NCBI RefSeq assembly: GCF_000003815.2
Contig: NC_049984.1
Span: forward strand, 645,384 to 672,521
Reading direction: 5' to 3'
Source of the DNA: Branchiostoma floridae
Taxonomy: Eukaryota; Chordata; Leptocardii; Amphioxiformes; Branchiostomatidae
Length of the DNA: 27,138 nt
A model generated the notes under the pieces. That model worked only from the letters and a program-made list of their open reading frames with translations, ran no database searches and was not told where the DNA came from. Of the stretch, positions 8,615 to 27,138 are shown one piece after another. The translations under genes were made by a program, and so were the position numbers. Each line of letters starts with the position of its first letter. The stretch's first letter is position 1.

Positions 8615-10684
8615 CTGACAACACAACAAACAAATAAATAAACAAACAAACAATAGTACAGCAGACACGTGTATGTATGTGAGATCTGCTGTGTGGTCAG
8701 GTCCCACTGGCTCGACACAAACGACTCCTGACAACACAACAAACAAATAAATAAACAAACAAACAATAGTACAGCAGACACGTGTATGTATGTGAGATCT
8801 GCTGTGTGGTCAGGTCCCACTGGCTCGACACAAACGACTCCTGAGAACACAACAAACAAATAAATAAACAAACAAACAAACAATGGTACAGCAGACATGT
8901 GTATGTATGTGAGATCTGCTGTGTGGTCAGGTCCCACTGACTCGACACAAACGACTCCTGAGAACACAACAAACAAATAAACATACAAACAAACAATGGT
9001 ACAGCAGACATGTGTATGTATGTATGTGAGATCTGCTGTGTGGTCAGGTCCCACTGGCTTGACACAAACGACTCCTGAAGGAACAAGATATAACATGTCA
9101 CGAATTGCAACAGGGACAATACAATGCGGACACTAGACAGCTAACTAGCTGATGTGTCTGTAATTTAAGTCTATATATATGTACCTAAATCTACGTTACA
9201 AAAGTAGCATTGGCAATAATGAAAGTCCCAAAGAATTAGACACAAACTGTCAAACGAATCCCTGGAGAGGAAACATGAATTGAAAATGAGACTTTGCACA
9301 GTTTCAGTTGAGGTCTGGATTCTTGAGTTGAAAACATTTTCAATAATATTGAAATACCTACACAAATGAACCAGGACCTTAAAGATCTCTCTATCTTATT
9401 TTCCAGGAAAACAGTAACTTGGAATCCAGTCTCCATGTGGCTTGGCCTACCGTAGCTAGTGTAGGCTCTCGACGGGGCCCAGTGCACACCCGGTAGGATT
9501 TTCACACGGTAGGATGATTAGACGGCAATTAACTCCCATTGGGCAAAGTCCAAATGCGTGAAAATCCTACCGGGTGTTAGCTATTACCGGGCGACTGGCA
9601 CTAACTACAGCAGGCCACAAGGAGACTGGATTCCAGGTTAGGAAGACAGATTCATGGTGCTTAAGACTGTACCTTGTCTTGAAGGAAAACAGGCACGTGA
9701 TGCTCCAAGACGACTCGCGGCTCCTCGGAGGTCGGCACGACCTTCAGGTGCAGCGTGTTGGACTCGTTGATGGGAACGCTGCAGGTGCCGCAGGTGTTCA
9801 GCTGAGTCAGCAGCTCCTGGGGGGAAACCAAAATTTCTTTTCAGATTTTGCTCTCCTTTCTTTTCTAACCTTCTTGACAAAGTGTCAACATTAAGAACTT
9901 TTAAAATCAAGGAGCTTTTTAAAATGGAAGGGAATAGGAAGATTAGCCCTGTTTTTCTTGTGTCTTTCTTTCAGACTGTTCTATGGTTAGCAACTCTCAA
10001 AAGCACAGGAGAGAAAAGGTCTATTTCCCAACTTGCTCTTTGAAGTCTTTCTGTCATTCATGTTCATGTAACGTTAATGACTTTGTCTTTGACCACTTCA
10101 AATTTATTACAGGTTGATACACATGTTTAGCAAACCACCAAAGATTAACATATCACCTTTTTCTAAAGTTAAAGCCTTTTTTTTAAACAGTAACTGTTTT
10201 AATCATATCATCAGTTTGACACCTCTATTCTCATCATAACAACGTTAATCTCCCGCACATGCCACGCCCCTTCCCCTCCCACCTGCATGACTTCCGGCAG
10301 TTTCTGCTTGCTCTGCTCGTCCGACAGGAAGCCGGTCTCCATCTCCAGCGTGGTGAGGTACCCGGCCAGCTTCTTCACCACCGGCTCGTACCGCTGGCTG
10401 TCCGCGTCCGACCCGAACACGAAGCACAGGTTGAACAGCAGCGCGTTGCGGGAGTACTTCGCGTTCTCTATGCAGACGGGGCAGCCTATGATCCGGTGCC
10501 CCAGCGCGTCCAGTGTGATCAGTTTGTTCTGCAGCTGCGGCTTTGTGATGATGTAGATGTGAACAGAGTCGAACAGCTTCTGCGAGATGAAGTCCTCGGG
10601 AACCTGGAACGTGATCTTCGGCCCCGCGACGGGGTGGAACTCGCTGAAGAAAATACAGCGGATTTTATTCCGCCCGGCCGCCAT
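8003..10684 (-). CDS. NPRL2: NPRL2, GATOR1 complex subunit
   Basis: Three coding exons: 10684-10283 (134 codons), 9816-9673 (48), 8614-8003 (203 plus TAG). The 385-residue product is close to the 380 of vertebrate NPRL2. The first exon carries the N-terminal longin-type domain: [54 protein letters not shown]. The Arg in YSRN (residue 79) is at the position of the Rag-GAP arginine finger of NPRL2. Later blocks are [45 protein letters not shown] and the C-terminal VVCWK. By family knowledge it acts with NPRL3 and DEPDC5 at the lysosome to inhibit mTORC1 when amino acids are scarce. The start [13 protein letters not shown] was chosen over an in-frame Met nine codons upstream because it matches homologues and has a strong context (CCAAGATGG). 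Confidence 0.96.
8570..9080 (-). repeat. 113/117-bp minisatellite, five copies of NPRL2 exon 3 acceptor edge
   Basis: CGACTCCTGA recurs at 8609, 8722, 8835, 8952 and 9069. Each unit carries an acceptor, 45 nt of exon encoding [15 protein letters not shown], then diverges to TCACATACATAC and TTTG filler. The outermost acceptor (TTGTTCCTTCAG) has the best pyrimidine tract and joins unique intron sequence. Confidence 0.97.
9415..9640. mobile_element. 226-bp palindromic inverted-repeat element in NPRL2 intron 2
   Basis: Ends TAACTTGGAATCCAGTCTCC and GGAGACTGGATTCCAGGTTA are inverted repeats. A second inverted pair inside (CACCCGGTAGGATTTTCAC with GTGAAAATCCTACCGGGTG) makes most of the element foldable. 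No ORF; MITE-like. TA at both ends could be a target duplication. Confidence 0.75.
9673..9816 (-). CDS. NPRL2: NPRL2 coding exon 2
   Basis: 144 nt, phase 0 both sides; acceptor TTTCCCCCCAG before 9816, donor AAG/GTACAG at 9672. Encodes [27 protein letters not shown] and [10 protein letters not shown], aligning with the family's LPI-ESNTIHLKV and VPVF blocks. Confidence 0.95.
10283..10684 (-). CDS. NPRL2: NPRL2 coding exon 1
   Basis: 402 nt from ATG to GTCATGCAG, donor GTGGGA at 10282, phase 0. Contains the longin-type domain and the catalytic-type Arg in YSRN. Ends [30 protein letters not shown]. Confidence 0.96.
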
Positions 10685-10688
10685 CTTG
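10673..10688 (-). promoter_or_regulatory. YY1-like motif over the NPRL2 start codon
   Basis: CCAAGATGGCGGCC on the minus strand combines a strong initiation context with the AAGATGGCGGC consensus of YY1, a factor often found just downstream of housekeeping transcription starts. Motif match only. Confidence 0.5.
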
Positions 10689-11627
10689 GCGCGGATTGGT
10701 ATAATTGTCAACCGGCGTAAACCGGACTGGTTAATGAGTTATTGAGTGATCATCATCAGTAATAAAGAATTAGTCAAAATAAAAGACAAATTACTCTACC
10801 TTAAAGTATTGATCAATGATTTCCATTACGTTTTTGCACGATTTCGATTATTGAAAGGTATCACGGTGTATACTAGCCGCACTATTTTATTGAGCGCCAG
10901 TGTACGCTGTGTTGCACGCCCCTTCCGTGTTGCATGGCAAGTCAGCCATCCAAGGCTCGCACATTTCGTGAAGTTTCCCAACATATGTGACCACTTGGAG
11001 GCTTGTTTCAGGACATCTACGGGAGAGTTGACATCCACCAGACAAGGTGAGTGACTGTCGTGTGGATGTGAGACTAGAGAAGGGATAGTTTGTCTTGTGT
11101 GAAGTGTCGCACAGGCGCCGCATGGTTGCGTCATGCATGCTGCGCCCCCCTCCCCACACAGCCTGTTCTACCGGGTCGGTTCTCCTGTGTTACTGTCCAG
11201 TCTGGCTTTGTCATGATAATCAGTGATGTAATGTTCTGTAACAGGAAACTCTTACAAATTGTTACGAATACACATCTAAGGATTGCGTCATTTTATAGAG
11301 AAATAGTATAAAGATCATCTGTTTATACTTTAACGTAAATCTTTGCATATTCTCAGGACTTCTGGGTGAAGCCAATATCTACAGTGAGTCAGTTTATTGC
11401 CAGTGTATTGGTTATTGCCAGAAGTGCTGTACCTGTCTGCCAGCATGCCCCCATATTTTCCTGATTATTTCCAGAAATGTTTCCCTGTTGCCATGCCGCT
11501 ATATTTTCCTGATTATTGCTGAAGTGTCTTCCCTGTTGTCATGCCCCTATATTTTCCTGTATCTGTGATCCTCTCTGCTCTCTCCTGAAGCTGTTCTCCA
11601 TATAAAGTCGTCTCCTCTCCATCCAAG
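10685..11627. promoter_or_regulatory. Divergent NPRL2/AARS1 upstream region
   Basis: Head-to-head start codons make this the probable shared promoter. CAGACAAG/GTGAGT at 11041-11052 is a good donor and could end an AARS1 5' untranslated exon, since the first coding exon needs a spliced leader. TATAAAG at 11601 precedes an ATG at 11628. Three ~50-bp repeats fill 11427-11560. Confidence 0.5.
11427..11560 (+). repeat. ~50-bp x3 repeat in AARS1 leader region
   Basis: Units of the form CCTGTTGCCATGCCCCTATA, TTTTCCTGATTATT at about 11432, 11485 and 11533, diverged 10 to 20 percent. It may be a decayed exon-edge array of an untranslated exon, but no splice junction can be assigned. Confidence 0.7.
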
Positions 11628-11642
11628 ATGACGGGCGATCTG
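11628..11642 (+). CDS. Possible alternative AARS1 start exon (MTGDL)
   Basis: ATGACGGGCGATCTG followed by GTCAGT, in phase 0 with the exon at 12308; this would add MTGDL before MPQLN. AlaRS N-termini vary in length, so it is possible. It rests only on frame and a weak donor, with a TATA-like sequence 27 bp upstream. Confidence 0.25.
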
Positions 11643-12307
11643 GTCAGTCTCTTGTGTTTTCTTCTCATTTGATCAAATTGATGTTTTCTTTATTTCTTTT
11701 TTATGCACTACTTTCCTTTTTGCTGTCACTTTCTCCATGTATTTTGAATGTTGTGTAGCTTTCCTGTCTTCTGTTCTAAGTTCTTTGATCAGCAATGATT
11801 ACAGTCGTTGAACTGGGAGTTTAGCTTGAAAAGTTGAAACCAGCTAAAAATCTTCTGACAGGTGGGCAAGTTGGGAACATTTTGTTGTGTTGTTTACTTG
11901 TTTGTTTGTTTGTTTCCAGATGCCACAGCTGAACCTGACAGGTGAGCAGGTGCGGGACATGTTTGTTGTTGTTATTTGTTTACTTGTTTGTTGTTTACAG
12001 ATGCCGCAGCTGAACCTGACAGGTGAGCAGGTGCGGGACATGTTTGTTGTTGTTTACTTGTTTGTTTACAGATGCCACAGCTTAACCTGACAGGTGAGCA
12101 GGTGCGAGACATGTTTGTTGTTGTTTACTTGTTTGTTGTTTACAGATGCCGCAGCTGAACCTGACAGGTGAGCAGGTGCGAGACATGTTTGTTGTTGTTT
12201 ACTTGTTTGTTTGTTTACAGATGCCGCAGCTGAACCTGACAGGTGAGCAGGTGCTGGACATGTTTGTTGTTGTTTACTTGTTTGTTTACTTGTTTGTTTG
12301 TTTACAG

Positions 12308-27031
<14,724 letters not shown>

Positions 27032-27138
27032 GTTTGTCTGTCTGTTTGTTTGTTTGTTTGTTTGTTTATAACATACCAGGTTCGTACTGAACAGGGTTGG
27101 ACAAATCCACTAGCCTGAATGTCTGAGGAATAACAACA

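Noticed and set aside
8076-8641. Plus-strand and alternative minus frames across NPRL2 exon 3
   Set aside because: Shadows of GC-rich coding sequence; the NPRL2 frame matches the family from end to end.

Overview
The window is animal genomic DNA, most likely from a cephalochordate (amphioxus, Branchiostoma). I infer this from intron-rich genes whose predicted proteins resemble vertebrate orthologues, from the small palindromic transposon remnants, and above all from tandem arrays that repeat exon-intron junctions. I recall such arrays being reported from amphioxus Adh but could not check this. No bacterial or viral genes were seen.

Three conserved housekeeping genes are present. (1) HEATR3 (minus strand, start codon 6421-6419, running off the left edge) encodes a HEAT-repeat importin adaptor for 5S RNP ribosomal proteins; eight coding exons were resolved, all in compatible phase. 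(2) NPRL2 (minus strand, 10684 to 8003, three coding exons, 385 residues, complete) is a subunit of the GATOR1 complex that restrains mTORC1. (3) AARS1 (plus strand, start codon 12308, running off the right edge) is cytoplasmic alanyl-tRNA synthetase. Seventeen coding exons were resolved. One further exon body, about 25 residues after the exon ending at 20261, cannot be found. NPRL2 and AARS1 are divergent and share an upstream region of about 0.3 to 1.6 kb. HEATR3 and NPRL2 are in tandem, separated by about 1.6 kb (6422-8002). All three genes serve translation and growth control (ribosome assembly, amino-acid sensing, tRNA charging), but nothing in the sequence shows that they are co-regulated.

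The dominant feature is not a gene. Most introns of all three genes contain a minisatellite whose unit is the exon edge itself: 10 to 70 bp of coding sequence, the splice site, and a piece of intron, repeated 2 to more than 50 times. Acceptor edges, donor edges, a whole exon and the start-codon exon are all affected. Many units carry both an acceptor-like and a donor-like site, so arrays look like trains of micro-exons. Examples are about 33 units at 13946-15350, nine units of exactly 55 bp at 22060-22540, and eight in-frame 39-nt cassettes at 24624-25618. Upstream intron filler is repeatedly TTTG-rich on the sense strand and serves as the pyrimidine tract. These arrays account for much of the intronic sequence.

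Other features are a 630-bp almost pure C tract (G on the HEATR3 sense strand) in HEATR3 intron 1, an hAT-like 355-bp element with a perfect 8-bp target duplication inside one exon-edge array, several other inverted-repeat elements, and a decayed copy of the last NPRL2 coding segment downstream of its stop codon.
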